Part shown: positions 55,431 to 64,000 of the stretch, in pieces | Numbering within the stretch: position 1 is the first letter of the stretch | How the letters are laid out: every line of letters begins with the position of its first letter | Assembly: GCF_963677685.1 (NCBI RefSeq) | Contig: NZ_OY782186.1 | Span: 1-64,000, forward strand | Origin: an uncultured Bacteroides sp. | GTDB lineage: Bacteria > Bacteroidota > Bacteroidia > Bacteroidales > Bacteroidaceae | DNA: 64,000 bases | Direction: 5' to 3' | Notes under the pieces: generated by a model | What the model saw: the letters and a program-made list of their open reading frames with translations, nothing else | Told to the model about the DNA's origin: nothing | The model's database searches: none | Position numbers and translations under genes: made by a program

Positions 55431-55504
55431 AGCCTCTTGTCGGATTCGAACCAACGACCCCGAGATTACAAATCACGTGCTCTGGCCAACTGAGCTAAAG
55501 AGGC
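55431..55504 (-). tRNA. tRNA-Thr (anticodon TGT)
   Basis: The reverse complement is a 74-base cloverleaf with acceptor strands GCCTCTT and AAGAGGC. The anticodon loop TTTGTAA gives TGT. It is the first gene of the tRNA-tuf operon. Confidence 0.97.
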
Positions 55505-55554
55505 GTTTTATATTAAAATGCAACCGAACCGTTCTTTTGCGAGCGAAACGGCTG

Positions 55555-55585
55555 CAAATTTAGATATTTATTTCTTTCCTACAAA
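55555..55585 (-). promoter_or_regulatory. promoter of the tRNA-tuf-secE-nusG operon
   Basis: The minus strand has TAAATTTG at 55555-55562 followed by CAGC, and TTTG at 55582-55585, exactly 19 bases apart. This is a full consensus match. It lies about 50 bases before tRNA-Thr(TGT). Confidence 0.9.
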
Positions 55586-55600
55586 ACTTTTGCGAAGATT

Positions 55601-55900
55601 TTATTTAGTTCTCAATTTTTCTTTGTGCTTCAACAATTGTTTCTCCAGTGCCTCAAGCACTTCAGCCACTGATTGTTCAAAAGAATCACAAACTTTGTTT
55701 GCATATAAATCCCCACTAGGAATTATCACTTTAATTCCAGCATCTTTATTAACCGCCGTTTCAGGCTTTACCACTTTTAATACAACTTCTACAGCCTTTA
55801 TATCGTCATGAAATTTTTCTAACTTAGCTACTTTCTTTTGAATAAAAGATTGCAATTGTTCTGAAACATCAAAATGAATAGCTTGAATTCTAATTTCCAT
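55601..55900 (-). CDS. hpf: ribosome hibernation factor HPF/RaiA (short form)
   Basis: This small protein silences ribosomes in slow growth by blocking the decoding centre. MEIRIQAIHFDVSEQLQSFI is followed by KKVAKLEKFHDDIKAVEVVL and the pattern of the S30AE domain. It has 99 residues, without the dimerisation tail of the long form. The frame opens at 55963, but the ATG at 55900 follows a good AAGGAGG site, rare here. Its 5' flank overlaps the end of xerC only slightly. It is in one transcription unit with xerC and rpsU. Confidence 0.94.
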   Translation of the reverse strand: MEIRIQAIHFDVSEQLQSFIQKKVAKLEKFHDDIKAVEVVLKVVKPETAVNKDAGIKVIIPSGDLYANKVCDSFEQSVAEVLEALEKQLLKHKEKLRTK

Positions 55901-55916
55901 AATAACCTCCTTTTTT

Positions 55917-56801
55917 TTAAGACCTCGGATGGGCCTGTTTATAGACTTTTTTAAGTTCCTCAAAAGTAGTGTGCGTATAGATTTCTGTAGCCGACAAAGT
56001 CGTATGTCCTAAAAGCTCCTTTACCGCATTCAACTCCGCTTCATTATTGAGCATAGAAGTAGCAAAAGTATGCCTAAGAACATGAGGACTTTTCTTTTTC
56101 AAAGTAGCAACTTTAGAAAGATTACGCTTCACTATATTATAGACCAAACTAGAATATAAAGGACGTCCATCGGGCCTCACAAAAAATGCAGTTGCTTTTT
56201 CCGAAACCTCTTGGTCCCTCAAGCCACAATAAATAGAAATCATATTTTTCAGCCCATCCCCAAAAGGGATCAATCGCTGCTTATTCCTTTTACCAGTAAC
56301 TTTCAACACACAATGAGTTAAATCCACATCTGCATCACTCAGACCAATCAATTCAGACAGTCTAATACCCGTCATATAAAACATCTCAATAATCAAATGG
56401 TCTCTAGAAGCTTTAAATCCTTCACCAAAATCGACCTCATCCAACAACTTATCCATCTCTCCTGTAACCAAGAAAGAAGGCAGTGTCTTCTTTTTCTTAG
56501 GAGCTACAACTTTACGCAAAGGATCCACATTTAGTATCCCCTTTTTAAGGAGATACTTATAGAAGGAGCGCAAAGAGCTTAATTTCCTATTTACAGATGT
56601 AGCAGTATAACCTTTATCAAGCAGAACAACCATCCAGCTGCGAACTATTTGAGAGTCCACAAGTAACCAATCGAACGAAGACATTTCCCCTTGAGCAAAT
56701 TCATGAAACTGGGATAAGTCTAGTCCATAGTTAACAATGGTCCTATCAGAATAATTCCGTTCGTCCCGCAAGTAATTCAAAAAAGATTTTTCCGCCAACA
56801 T
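55917..56801 (-). CDS. xerC: tyrosine recombinase, XerC/XerD type
   Basis: Xer recombinases resolve chromosome dimers at dif. The N-terminal SAM-like domain (about 1-85) is followed by the catalytic domain with Arg (YMTGIRLSELI), Lys (KVTGKRNKQRLIP), His-x-x-Arg (SPHVLRHTFATSML), His (ELLGHTTLSATEIYTH) and the nucleophile Tyr in the same block. It has 294 residues. XerC or XerD cannot be told apart for certain. Its position between rpsU and hpf supports a housekeeping role, not a mobile integrase. Confidence 0.9.
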   Translation of the reverse strand: MLAEKSFLNYLRDERNYSDRTIVNYGLDLSQFHEFAQGEMSSFDWLLVDSQIVRSWMVVLLDKGYTATSVNRKLSSLRSFYKYLLKKGILNVDPLRKVVAPKKKKTLPSFLVTGEMDKLLDEVDFGEGFKASRDHLIIEMFYMTGIRLSELIGLSDADVDLTHCVLKVTGKRNKQRLIPFGDGLKNMISIYCGLRDQEVSEKATAFFVRPDGRPLYSSLVYNIVKRNLSKVATLKKKSPHVLRHTFATSMLNNEAELNAVKELLGHTTLSATEIYTHTTFEELKKVYKQAHPRS

Positions 56802-56877
56802 AAAATCGTCACACCTATAGTTTGAGCAACGAATATAAGAAAGAAAAATAAGAAATCAAAAAGAATAAGTTATTTTA

Positions 56878-57069
56878 TCAGTCTTCTACTTGCTGAAGCT
56901 TTTGAACATAAGCAGCATGTTCCTTCTTAAGTCTTTTAAGAACTGAAGGTTTATCAAATTGTTGGCGACTTCTTAATTCTTTAACGATGCCAGTTTTTTC
57001 AAATTTTCTCTTAAATTTTTTCAGCGCTTTTTCAATGTTTTCGCCTTCTTTTACAGGTACTACAATCAT
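56878..57069 (-). CDS. rpsU: 30S ribosomal protein S21
   Basis: S21 lies near the anti-Shine-Dalgarno in the platform of the small subunit. MIVVPVKEGENIEKALKKFK is typical, followed by Arg/Lys-rich helices. It has 63 residues. It leads the rpsU-xerC-hpf unit and has a strong promoter at 57122-57152. In Bacteroidetes, S21 has been linked to hiding the anti-Shine-Dalgarno. Confidence 0.95.
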   Translation of the reverse strand: MIVVPVKEGENIEKALKKFKRKFEKTGIVKELRSRQQFDKPSVLKRLKKEHAAYVQKLQQVED

Positions 57070-57121
57070 TTTATTAATATTAAAATATGTTATGGTTTAA
57101 AACTTACAGTTTATTGCGCCG

Positions 57122-57152
57122 CAAAATTACACATACTTTCTTGATTCACAAA
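57122..57152 (-). promoter_or_regulatory. promoter of rpsU-xerC-hpf
   Basis: The minus strand has TAATTTTG at 57122-57129 followed by CGGC, and TTTG at 57149-57152, 19 bases apart. This is a full match to the Bacteroides consensus. The leader would be about 50 bases. Confidence 0.88.
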
Positions 57153-57302
57153 ACTTTCGACCTTTTTTTATCTTTTCGAGCACAGAAGAATAGATTAAAC
57201 ATATAAAATTAAAACAAGAGGTATCATAATCAGCCGAACAGTTACAAGAAATGTAACAAAGAAAGATCAGAGCATTATTTAAACTTTAATTTCAGAGTAT
57301 TA

Positions 57303-57348
57303 TTTAGCACAAAAGTGCTAAAACGCATTAATAAAATAGTTATTTTTG
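57303..57348 (+). promoter_or_regulatory. promoter and palindrome upstream of the aminopeptidase P gene
   Basis: TATTTTTG at 57341-57348 fits the -7 box, 35 bases before the ATG. A perfect 20-base inverted repeat, TTTAGCAC, AAAA, GTGCTAAA, lies at 57303-57322, across the region of the -33 box. It could be an operator. The rest of the 57070-57382 spacer holds only this and the rpsU promoter. Confidence 0.55.
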
Positions 57349-57382
57349 TGAAATATGAAAACTTCTATAAACAAATAACCCT

Positions 57383-59173
57383 ATGGCAGAGCATATAATT
57401 AATCAACGCATAACTAATTTAAGAAGATTATTACGGAAACTAAATCTTGCAGCTTGTATAATACCCAGCACAGACCCGCATCTTAGTGAATACGTATCCC
57501 CCTACTGGGAGGCAAGGAAATGGATATCCGGTTTCACAGGCTCTGCGGGAACCATTGTAGTAACTCTCAACGAAGCTGGTTTATGGACTGATTCCCGTTA
57601 TTTTCTACAAGCAAGTGAACAACTTAGTGGAAGTGAAATCAAATTATATAAGGAGATGTTACCAGAAACTCCTAGCATCACAGATTTCTTATGCAGCGTA
57701 CTCAAGGCATCAGATATGGTAGGAATTAATGGAGAAGTTTTTTCTACCAACCAAGTTCTAGAAATGCAGAAAACATTAATCGAAAAAAAAGGTATAAAGC
57801 TTAATTCGGACTTTGATGCTATGAAAGAATTGTGGAAAGATCGCCCTCTCTTTCCTAAGTCGAAAGCCTATATATATAATGAGAAATATGCCGGAATAAA
57901 CATAAAAGCAAAAATTGAAGTTATTCGCAAAGAGATGCAAGAGCAAAAAATTGAAGCACTCTTCCTATCGTCTCTTGATGAAATAGCCTGGGTCCTTAAC
58001 TTAAGAGGTAACGATGTAAAATGCAATCCGGTCGTCATCAGCTACCTTCTTATAACCCAAGACAAAAGTGTCTACTTTATATATGAAGATAAGGTTTCTA
58101 AAGAAGTTCGGAGCTATTTAGAAAAGTCAGCCGTTTGCATTGAAGACTATAACAGCGTTGCTGTTCATTTAATGCAACTTGAAACAGCCAACATATTGTT
58201 TGATCCTAATAAAACTAATTACCATATTTTTTCTGCCATCAATCCCAAATGCCAAATTAAATTAGGTAATTCTCCTGTAAACCTACTTAAAGCAGTTAGA
58301 AATGAGACTGAAATTAATGGTATCCGTAACGCAATGACGCGCGACGGAATAGCTCTCACCAAATTCCTTATATGGCTAGAAGCAAATGTCCCACTAAAAT
58401 CAGAAACAGAAATAAGTATTGATAAAAAGCTACATGAATTCCGAGCACAGCAAGTATTATACATGGGAGAAAGCTTTGATACAATAGCCGGATATAAAGA
58501 ACACGCAGCAATTGTTCATTACTCAGCCACAACAGAAAGCGACGTAACTCTTCATCCCGAAGGTTTCTTGCTACTCGACTCTGGAGCACAATATCTTGAC
58601 GGTACAACAGATATCACCCGCACAATTGCTCTCGGGAAGTTAACACAAGAAGAAAAGATTGATTATACATTAGTACTCAAAGGACACATTAATTTGGCTA
58701 TGGCCAAATTTCCAGCAGGAACTCGAGGGGTACAATTAGATGTACTGGCACGCATGCCTCTTTGGCAAAGGGGAATGAACTATCTACATGGCACAGGGCA
58801 TGGAGTCGGACACTTTCTAAATGTGCACGAAGGACCACAAAGCATCCGCATGAATGAAAATCCCATCGTACTGCAACCCGGCATGCTTACTTCAAATGAG
58901 CCGGGGATATACAAGAGCGGCAGCCATGGCATTCGAATTGAAAATTTACTCCTCGTATGCAAAGATCAAATAGGAATGTTTGGAGAATATTTAAAATTTG
59001 AAACGGTAACACTCTGTCCCATTTGCAAAGAAGGAATAATAAAAGAATTACTCTCCAATGAAGAGATCACCTGGCTTAATGAATATCACCAAACTGTATA
59101 TCAAAAATTGTCCCCTCATTTAAGCGATGAAGAAAAGAAGTGGCTGAAAGATAAAACAGAAAAACTTGCTTAA
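57383..59173 (+). CDS. aminopeptidase P family protein (Xaa-Pro aminopeptidase, M24B)
   Basis: This metallopeptidase removes an N-terminal residue that precedes proline. Two creatinase-like N-terminal domains (about 1-310) are followed by the pita-bread catalytic domain with metal ligands Asp (LLLDSGAQ), Asp (DGTTDITRT), His (GTGHGVGHFLNVHEG), Glu (SNEPGIYKSGSHGIRIEN) and Glu (KFETVTL). The C-terminal extension matches the long three-domain type. It has 596 residues and is cytoplasmic, with no signal. It is followed by a gamma-carbonic-anhydrase-like gene after 55 bases, perhaps in one unit. Confidence 0.93.
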   Translation: MAEHIINQRITNLRRLLRKLNLAACIIPSTDPHLSEYVSPYWEARKWISGFTGSAGTIVVTLNEAGLWTDSRYFLQASEQLSGSEIKLYKEMLPETPSITDFLCSVLKASDMVGINGEVFSTNQVLEMQKTLIEKKGIKLNSDFDAMKELWKDRPLFPKSKAYIYNEKYAGINIKAKIEVIRKEMQEQKIEALFLSSLDEIAWVLNLRGNDVKCNPVVISYLLITQDKSVYFIYEDKVSKEVRSYLEKSAVCIEDYNSVAVHLMQLETANILFDPNKTNYHIFSAINPKCQIKLGNSPVNLLKAVRNETEINGIRNAMTRDGIALTKFLIWLEANVPLKSETEISIDKKLHEFRAQQVLYMGESFDTIAGYKEHAAIVHYSATTESDVTLHPEGFLLLDSGAQYLDGTTDITRTIALGKLTQEEKIDYTLVLKGHINLAMAKFPAGTRGVQLDVLARMPLWQRGMNYLHGTGHGVGHFLNVHEGPQSIRMNENPIVLQPGMLTSNEPGIYKSGSHGIRIENLLLVCKDQIGMFGEYLKFETVTLCPICKEGIIKELLSNEEITWLNEYHQTVYQKLSPHLSDEEKKWLKDKTEKLA

Positions 59174-59228
59174 TGAGAGGTTATAAACAAAGATGACGTT
59201 CTAAAATATTAAATAAAAAAATATCCGC

Positions 59229-59741
59229 ATGGCTATAATAAAATCAGTAAGGGGATTCACCCCTAAATTCGGAGAAAATTGCTTCATCGCAGACAATGCT
59301 GTCGTTATAGGAGATGTCAAAATGGGAAATGACTGCAGCATATGGTTTAGTACAGTAATAAGAGGAGATGTAAATTCTATACGCATAGGCAATGGGGTCA
59401 ACATACAAGATGGAAGCGTTCTCCATACGCTTTATGAAAAATCAACTATCAAAATAGGAAATTATGTTTCAGTGGGACATAACGTAACAATACATGGAGC
59501 AGAAGTGAAAGATTATGCATTAATTGGCATGGGATCCACACTACTCGACCATGCAGTAATCGGAGAAGGGGCCATTGTTGCAGCAGGGTCTCTCGTGCTA
59601 AGCAACACAATAATAGAAGCTGGAAGCATTTGGGGAGGAGTACCTGCCAAATTTATCAAAAAAGTAGATCCAGAGCAATCCAAAGAGTTAAACCAAAAGA
59701 TTGCCCATAACTATCTTATGTATTCAGACTGGTATAAATAG
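59229..59741 (+). CDS. gamma-carbonic anhydrase-like left-handed beta-helix protein
   Basis: The hexapeptide repeats of a left-handed beta helix fill residues about 10-140 (for example VIGDVKMGNDCSIWFSTVIR). The three metal-binding His of gamma-class carbonic anhydrases are in place: VLHTL, then GHNVTIHG. The protein resembles YrdA/PaaY. Real carbonic anhydrase activity varies in this group, so the reaction is not certain. It has 170 residues and is cytoplasmic. Confidence 0.88.
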   Translation: MAIIKSVRGFTPKFGENCFIADNAVVIGDVKMGNDCSIWFSTVIRGDVNSIRIGNGVNIQDGSVLHTLYEKSTIKIGNYVSVGHNVTIHGAEVKDYALIGMGSTLLDHAVIGEGAIVAAGSLVLSNTIIEAGSIWGGVPAKFIKKVDPEQSKELNQKIAHNYLMYSDWYK

Positions 59742-59771
59742 TTTTGAAGTAAATCAAGCGGGGCTATTCGC

Positions 59772-60992
59772 TTAGAAATTAATCATTGACAAGATTCTAT
59801 CGGTAGCCCCTGCATTACTAGTGACATAATAGCCGGCATTTGTTCCAGCCTCCCGCAAAAACATTTCATCTTGCAAAAGCTTATTAAGCAATGCTTCCAA
59901 TTCAATATAATCCTTTATAGAAAATGCACCTTTAGCTTCAATAAGTTGAACAGCCTCCATGTATTTTTGATATTTGGGTCCAAAGATTACAGGGACCCCA
60001 TAAACGGCAGCTTCTAGAGTATTATGAATTCCTGTCCCAAATCCTCCGCCGATATATGCAATTTCTCCATAACGATATATAGAAGATAGTAAACCAAAAC
60101 AATCAATAATCAAGCAATCCGCTTTTTTCACATTTTGTTCGTCAGCACGTGTATATCGCACATAAGGGCGCTTAAGTTTACTTATAATCTCAACCAAGTG
60201 ATTTTCATCTATCACATGAGGAGCAATAATCAATTTTAACTCCGGGTGATTATTAAAATATTCTAAGAAAAGATCTTCATCAGGCGCCCAAGAACTACCT
60301 GTCACCAAGGTTAATGAATCCTCTTTAAACAAGGAAACAAGAGGCAAATCTTTCGCTTCTTCACGAATCTGCAAAACACGATCAAAACGAGTATCTCCTA
60401 CTACCGTTGTTTTATCAATACCAATACGTGCCAAAAAACGTTTAGATGTTTCATTTTGAACAAATAAATGATCAAAGTTTCTCAAGACATTACGATACGT
60501 TCCTCCATACCATTTAAAGAACACCTGATCTTTCCGAAAAATAGAGGAAACACTATAAACCGGAATACAATTTCTATTTAGTTCATCCAGATAGTTCTTC
60601 CAAAACTCATATTTAATGAAAAAAGCCATCACCGGAGTGATTATAGACAAGAACTTTTTCACATTACGAGGTTTATCAAAAGGTAAGTAACACACAATAT
60701 CCGCACCGCGATAATTCTTACGAACCTCATATCCGGATGGAGAAAAAAAAGTAAGAAGAATTTTATATTCAGGATACTTTGTTCTTATCTTCTCGATCAA
60801 TGGACGTCCTTGTTCAAATTCACCTAATGAAGCGGCATGAAACCAAATATATCTAGCATCTTTTTCTACCTGTTGCCTAAGTAGCTCATAAACCACCCAA
60901 TGGCCCTTCATCATTTTACGCGGTTTACGACTGAAAGGAGCCATTATATGAACCAAAAAGTCATAGACTGCTATTGCAAGATTATAAAGCAT
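59772..60992 (-). CDS. waaA: 3-deoxy-D-manno-octulosonic acid (Kdo) transferase
   Basis: WaaA (KdtA) attaches Kdo to lipid A in lipopolysaccharide synthesis. An N-terminal membrane anchor (MLYNLAIAVYDFLVHIMAP) is followed by the GT-B fold: IWFHAASLGEFEQGRPLIEK with the catalytic Glu, TGSSWAPDEDLFLEY, and YIGGGFGTGIHNTLEAAVYG. It has 406 residues. It starts four bases behind gltX and is translated from the same unit. Whether it adds one or two Kdo cannot be said. Confidence 0.95.
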   Translation of the reverse strand: MLYNLAIAVYDFLVHIMAPFSRKPRKMMKGHWVVYELLRQQVEKDARYIWFHAASLGEFEQGRPLIEKIRTKYPEYKILLTFFSPSGYEVRKNYRGADIVCYLPFDKPRNVKKFLSIITPVMAFFIKYEFWKNYLDELNRNCIPVYSVSSIFRKDQVFFKWYGGTYRNVLRNFDHLFVQNETSKRFLARIGIDKTTVVGDTRFDRVLQIREEAKDLPLVSLFKEDSLTLVTGSSWAPDEDLFLEYFNNHPELKLIIAPHVIDENHLVEIISKLKRPYVRYTRADEQNVKKADCLIIDCFGLLSSIYRYGEIAYIGGGFGTGIHNTLEAAVYGVPVIFGPKYQKYMEAVQLIEAKGAFSIKDYIELEALLNKLLQDEMFLREAGTNAGYYVTSNAGATDRILSMINF

Positions 60993-60996
60993 ATTC

Positions 60997-62514
60997 CTAC
61001 TTCAAAATTTCTATTGCACGCTTTATACGTAATAAAGTCTCTTCTTTCCCCAAAAACCAAGATATATCAAACATATGTGGACCTTTACCTTCCCCAACCA
61101 ATGTCAAACGAAAAGCATTCATTATATTACCCGTATGATATCCTTTTTCTTCAATCCAGTTCATCACAATCTTTTCTTGCCCCTCAATACTAAAATCATC
61201 AATATCGGCTAAAACATCAGCTAATTCAGCCATGCATTTAGGCGAATCCTCTTTCCAGCGTTTTTTGACTGTCTTCTCATCATATTCAGTAGGCGCCACA
61301 AAGAAAAAGCTGCAAGCATCCCATAATTCCGGAACAAAATTAACTCGTTGTTTCATCATGTTCACAACAGTCAGAACTCTATCAAAAGGAGCCTCAACTC
61401 CATGATTCTTCAATACAGGTAAAAATAAAGTGGCAATATCATTATCATCCTTTTGCTGAATATATTGATGATTAAACCAAATAGCTTTCTTATAATCAAA
61501 TTTAGCTCCAGACTTATTGCATCGGCTCAAATCAAACAGATGAACTAATTCATCCAAAGACATGAGTTCCTGATCATTTCCAGGATTCCAACCCAACAAA
61601 GCCAAAAAGTTTATTACTGCTTCCGGCAAATATCCGGACTCACGATAACCCGAAGAAATTTCTCCCGATTTCGGGTCTTTCCATTGAAGAGGAAAAACAG
61701 GAAAGCCCAAACGATCTCCATCCCGCTTACTCAATTTACCATTTCCTTCAGGCTTGAGTAGTAAGGGAAGATGAGCAAAGGCGGGCATTGTTTCTTCCCA
61801 GCCAAAGGCTCTATATAATAAGACATGTAACGGTGCTGAAGGTAACCATTCTTCACCCCGAATGACATGAGAAACCTGCATTAAATGATCATCCACAACA
61901 TTAGCTAAATGATAAGTAGGTAACTCATCTGCTGATTTATATAATACCTTGTCATCCAAAACAGATGAGTTAATCATAACATCTCCACGGATAAGATCGC
62001 ATATATGTATATCCTCGTTAGGCTCTATCTTAAAGCGAACAACATATTTAGTACCTTCATCAATCAATGATTTCACTTCATCAGCAGATAAAGTCAATGA
62101 ATTGCGCATTCCCAGTCGAGTAGATGCATCATATTGAAAATTTGCTATTTCGACTCTTTTTGCTTCTAACTCTTCAGGCGTATCAAAAGCGATGTATGCT
62201 TTTCCTTTTTGGAGCAGATCATCTACGTGCTTCTTATATATTTCTCGTCGTTCTGATTGGCGATATGGTCCAAAGTCACCTCCAAAGCCAACACCTTCAT
62301 CAAATTTAATACCAAGCCATGCAAAAGATTCCAATATATATTCTTCTGCTCCAGGCACAAAACGATTAGAATCTGTATCCTCAATACGAAATATTAAATC
62401 ACCTCCATGCTGACGAGCAAAAAGATAATTATATAAAGCTGTACGAACTCCCCCAATATGCAACGCTCCAGTAGGACTTGGAGCAAATCTGACTCTAACT
62501 TTTCTTTCTAACAT
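60997..62514 (-). CDS. gltX: glutamyl-tRNA synthetase
   Basis: GltX charges tRNA-Glu. Class I signatures are present: [20 protein letters not shown] (HIGH box) and [12 protein letters not shown] (KMSKS box). It has 505 residues, with the anticodon-binding half at about 340-505. A consensus -7 box lies at 62541-62548. It shares a transcript with waaA. Confidence 0.97.
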   Translation of the reverse strand: MLERKVRVRFAPSPTGALHIGGVRTALYNYLFARQHGGDLIFRIEDTDSNRFVPGAEEYILESFAWLGIKFDEGVGFGGDFGPYRQSERREIYKKHVDDLLQKGKAYIAFDTPEELEAKRVEIANFQYDASTRLGMRNSLTLSADEVKSLIDEGTKYVVRFKIEPNEDIHICDLIRGDVMINSSVLDDKVLYKSADELPTYHLANVVDDHLMQVSHVIRGEEWLPSAPLHVLLYRAFGWEETMPAFAHLPLLLKPEGNGKLSKRDGDRLGFPVFPLQWKDPKSGEISSGYRESGYLPEAVINFLALLGWNPGNDQELMSLDELVHLFDLSRCNKSGAKFDYKKAIWFNHQYIQQKDDNDIATLFLPVLKNHGVEAPFDRVLTVVNMMKQRVNFVPELWDACSFFFVAPTEYDEKTVKKRWKEDSPKCMAELADVLADIDDFSIEGQEKIVMNWIEEKGYHTGNIMNAFRLTLVGEGKGPHMFDISWFLGKEETLLRIKRAIEILK

Positions 62515-62540
62515 AAATGCTTCGTATAAATAAATCGAGG

Positions 62541-62548
62541 CAAAATTA
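62541..62548 (-). promoter_or_regulatory. promoter -7 box of gltX-waaA
   Basis: The minus strand reads TAATTTTG followed by CCTC, matching TAnnTTTGnnnC, 26 bases before the gltX start. The -33 region has no clear TTTG. On the plus strand TACTTTTC at 62582-62589 is a weaker match that could serve the divergent gene. Confidence 0.65.
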
Positions 62549-62607
62549 AACCTTTTTTTTCGATACTAAGGTTTTTTTTTGTACTTTTCGCTAAAAATTC
62601 AATCTAG

Positions 62608-64000
62608 ATGGACTCTTTCAAGACTAAAAGCAACTTTCAACACAAAGATCTGTTATATAAAATGCTTATATTCGTCGGAATGATAGCCTTCATTGTCTAC
62701 TTTTTACCCCGAGACAGGAAGTTTAACTATCAATTTGATATTAATAAGCCTTGGAAATACGGCCAATTGATTGCTACATTTAATTTTCCGGTCTATAAAG
62801 ACAATACAGTCGTAAAGCATGAACAAGACAGCATCCTAGCATCTTTTCAACCCTATTATCTAATCAAAGAAAATATCGAGAAAAAGGCTTTACGCAACTT
62901 AAAAAAATATTCAAAAACATTATTAAACAACCGAATAATTCCATCTACCCAATATATTCATCACATACAAAATGAATTACAGGCCATCTATAAAAGAGGA
63001 ATCATATCTGCTGAAGAAATGATGCGTTTGCATCAAGATAGCACCACTTCTATCATGATAATAAACAATAAAATGGCCCGTTCCATTGCTACAAAAGATT
63101 TATATTCTGTAAAAGAGGCTTACGAGAAAATTTTAACTAGCGACACCATCCAATACAACAAAAACATACTACGCAAATGTAACTTAAACGAATACATTTA
63201 TCCCAACATCTCTTTTGATAAACAACGAACTGCCGCAGCAAAAAAAGAAGCCTTAGATAATTATTCATGGGCCAATGGAGTTGTACAAAGTGGACAGAAG
63301 ATCGTAGACAGGGGGGAGATAATAAGCCAAGAGACATATAATATTCTTAAATCCCTGCAAAAAGAATCACTTAAAAGAAACCAAGCAATAGGAAAAAAGC
63401 AATTAATTATTGGAGGGCAAATCTTATTTATAGGAATCCTCATCTTGTGCTTTATGCTCTACTTGGAACTATTTAGGAAAGATTACTATAAGCACAAAGG
63501 CAACCTCCCTCTTCTTTTTTCTCTAGTTACCTTATATTGTATTATCACCTCTATTATGATAAGTAACAATATACTCAGCATTTATATCATACCTTATGCT
63601 ATGCTGCCAATTATTATCAGGATTTTTCTCGATTCAAGAACCGCTTTTATTACCCATACCATCACTATATTAGCTTGTTCTATTGCATTAAGGTATCCAT
63701 ACGAATTTATTCTATTACAATTAACATCTGGTTTAGTCGCTATTTACAGTCTGCGGGAACTATCGCAGCGTTCACAGCTATTCCGTACTGCTTTTTTAGT
63801 AATAATAACCTATATATTAGTTTACTTTGCTTTTGAACTGATCACTGAGAACAGCCTTTCGAACCTTAATGGGAAGACATATTTATACTTTATTATTAAT
63901 GGTGTTTTTCTCTTATTTACCTACCCGCTTCTTTTTCTATTAGAAAAAATATTCAGCTTCACATCCAATGTTACTTTAGTAGAGCTATCCAACATAAACA
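62608..64000 (+). CDS. 7TM-HD (PgpH-type) membrane phosphodiesterase, partial
   Basis: This gene starts at ATG 62608 and stays open to the window edge (464 residues visible). The N-terminal membrane helix is MLIFVGMIAFIVYFLPRD. A large extracytoplasmic domain (about 40-270) follows, with the motif SGQKIVDRGEIISQETYNIL, and then a seven-helix block (about 275-455). The sequence ends at VELSNIN, where the HD phosphohydrolase domain of PgpH begins (usual ELSDxNxPLL). PgpH proteins hydrolyse cyclic di-AMP in other bacteria. The catalytic HD part is outside the window, so function here is inferred from architecture. Confidence 0.87.
   Translation, partial: MDSFKTKSNFQHKDLLYKMLIFVGMIAFIVYFLPRDRKFNYQFDINKPWKYGQLIATFNFPVYKDNTVVKHEQDSILASFQPYYLIKENIEKKALRNLKKYSKTLLNNRIIPSTQYIHHIQNELQAIYKRGIISAEEMMRLHQDSTTSIMIINNKMARSIATKDLYSVKEAYEKILTSDTIQYNKNILRKCNLNEYIYPNISFDKQRTAAAKKEALDNYSWANGVVQSGQKIVDRGEIISQETYNILKSLQKESLKRNQAIGKKQLIIGGQILFIGILILCFMLYLELFRKDYYKHKGNLPLLFSLVTLYCIITSIMISNNILSIYIIPYAMLPIIIRIFLDSRTAFITHTITILACSIALRYPYEFILLQLTSGLVAIYSLRELSQRSQLFRTAFLVIITYILVYFAFELITENSLSNLNGKTYLYFIINGVFLLFTYPLLFLLEKIFSFTSNVTLVELSNIN

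Overview
The window looks like chromosomal DNA of a Bacteroides-type bacterium (order Bacteroidales). Evidence: a 16S-tRNA-Ile-tRNA-Ala-23S operon; promoters that fit the Bacteroides primary-sigma pattern (-33 TTTG, -7 TAnnTTTG, about 19 bases apart) instead of -35/-10 boxes; few Shine-Dalgarno sites; AT-rich DNA; zinc-free L36 and S14; and Bacteroidales-typical proteins such as a NigD-like lipoprotein, a PG0541-type PII-like protein and a DUF3467 protein. I cannot name the species from sequence reading alone.

Layout. 1-4372: the rRNA operon on the minus strand, with the 23S gene cut by the window edge. 4373-5927: gene-free DNA with three tandem rRNA promoters, a T/G-rich stretch, a nested palindrome cluster and a terminator. 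5928-9679: an acyl-transfer cassette of one MBOAT and two SGNH enzymes, possibly for cell-wall or glycan O-acetylation. 9786-16411: an RND efflux operon (TetR regulator, TolC-like channel, lipoprotein adaptor, RND pump, small PII-like protein). 16543-21882: a secreted protein of unknown role, a membrane-bound MutS-like ATPase, an ECF sigma factor with a probable membrane regulator, and a NigD-like lipoprotein. 22146-23072: oxyR with both redox cysteines. 23084-24390: a dead IS5-type transposase directly behind oxyR.

24862-55585 is one very large minus-strand information-processing block. In transcription order: four tRNAs, tuf, tRNA-Trp, secE, nusG, rplKAJL, rpoBC, terminator, a DUF3467 gene, then rpsL, rpsG, fusA and the S10, spc and alpha ribosomal clusters ending with rpsD, rpoA, rplQ and two terminator-like hairpins. 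Genes are packed with small gaps. A strong hairpin between rplL and rpoB probably sets the ratio of ribosomal protein to RNA polymerase. 55601-57069 carries hpf, a xerC-type recombinase and rpsU, also on the minus strand. 57383-59741 carries an aminopeptidase P and a gamma-carbonic-anhydrase-like protein on the plus strand. 59772-62514 carries kdtA (waaA) and gltX on the minus strand. A 7TM-HD phosphodiesterase gene (pgpH type) starts at 62608 and runs off the window.

Most of the window is core housekeeping DNA. The parts most worth a second look are the MBOAT/SGNH cassette, the triplicated rRNA promoter, the palindrome cluster near 5.7 kb, the membrane-anchored MutS homologue, the sigma factor/beta-barrel pair, and the missing map gene between secY and infA. 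I found no CRISPR array, prophage or clear defence system.
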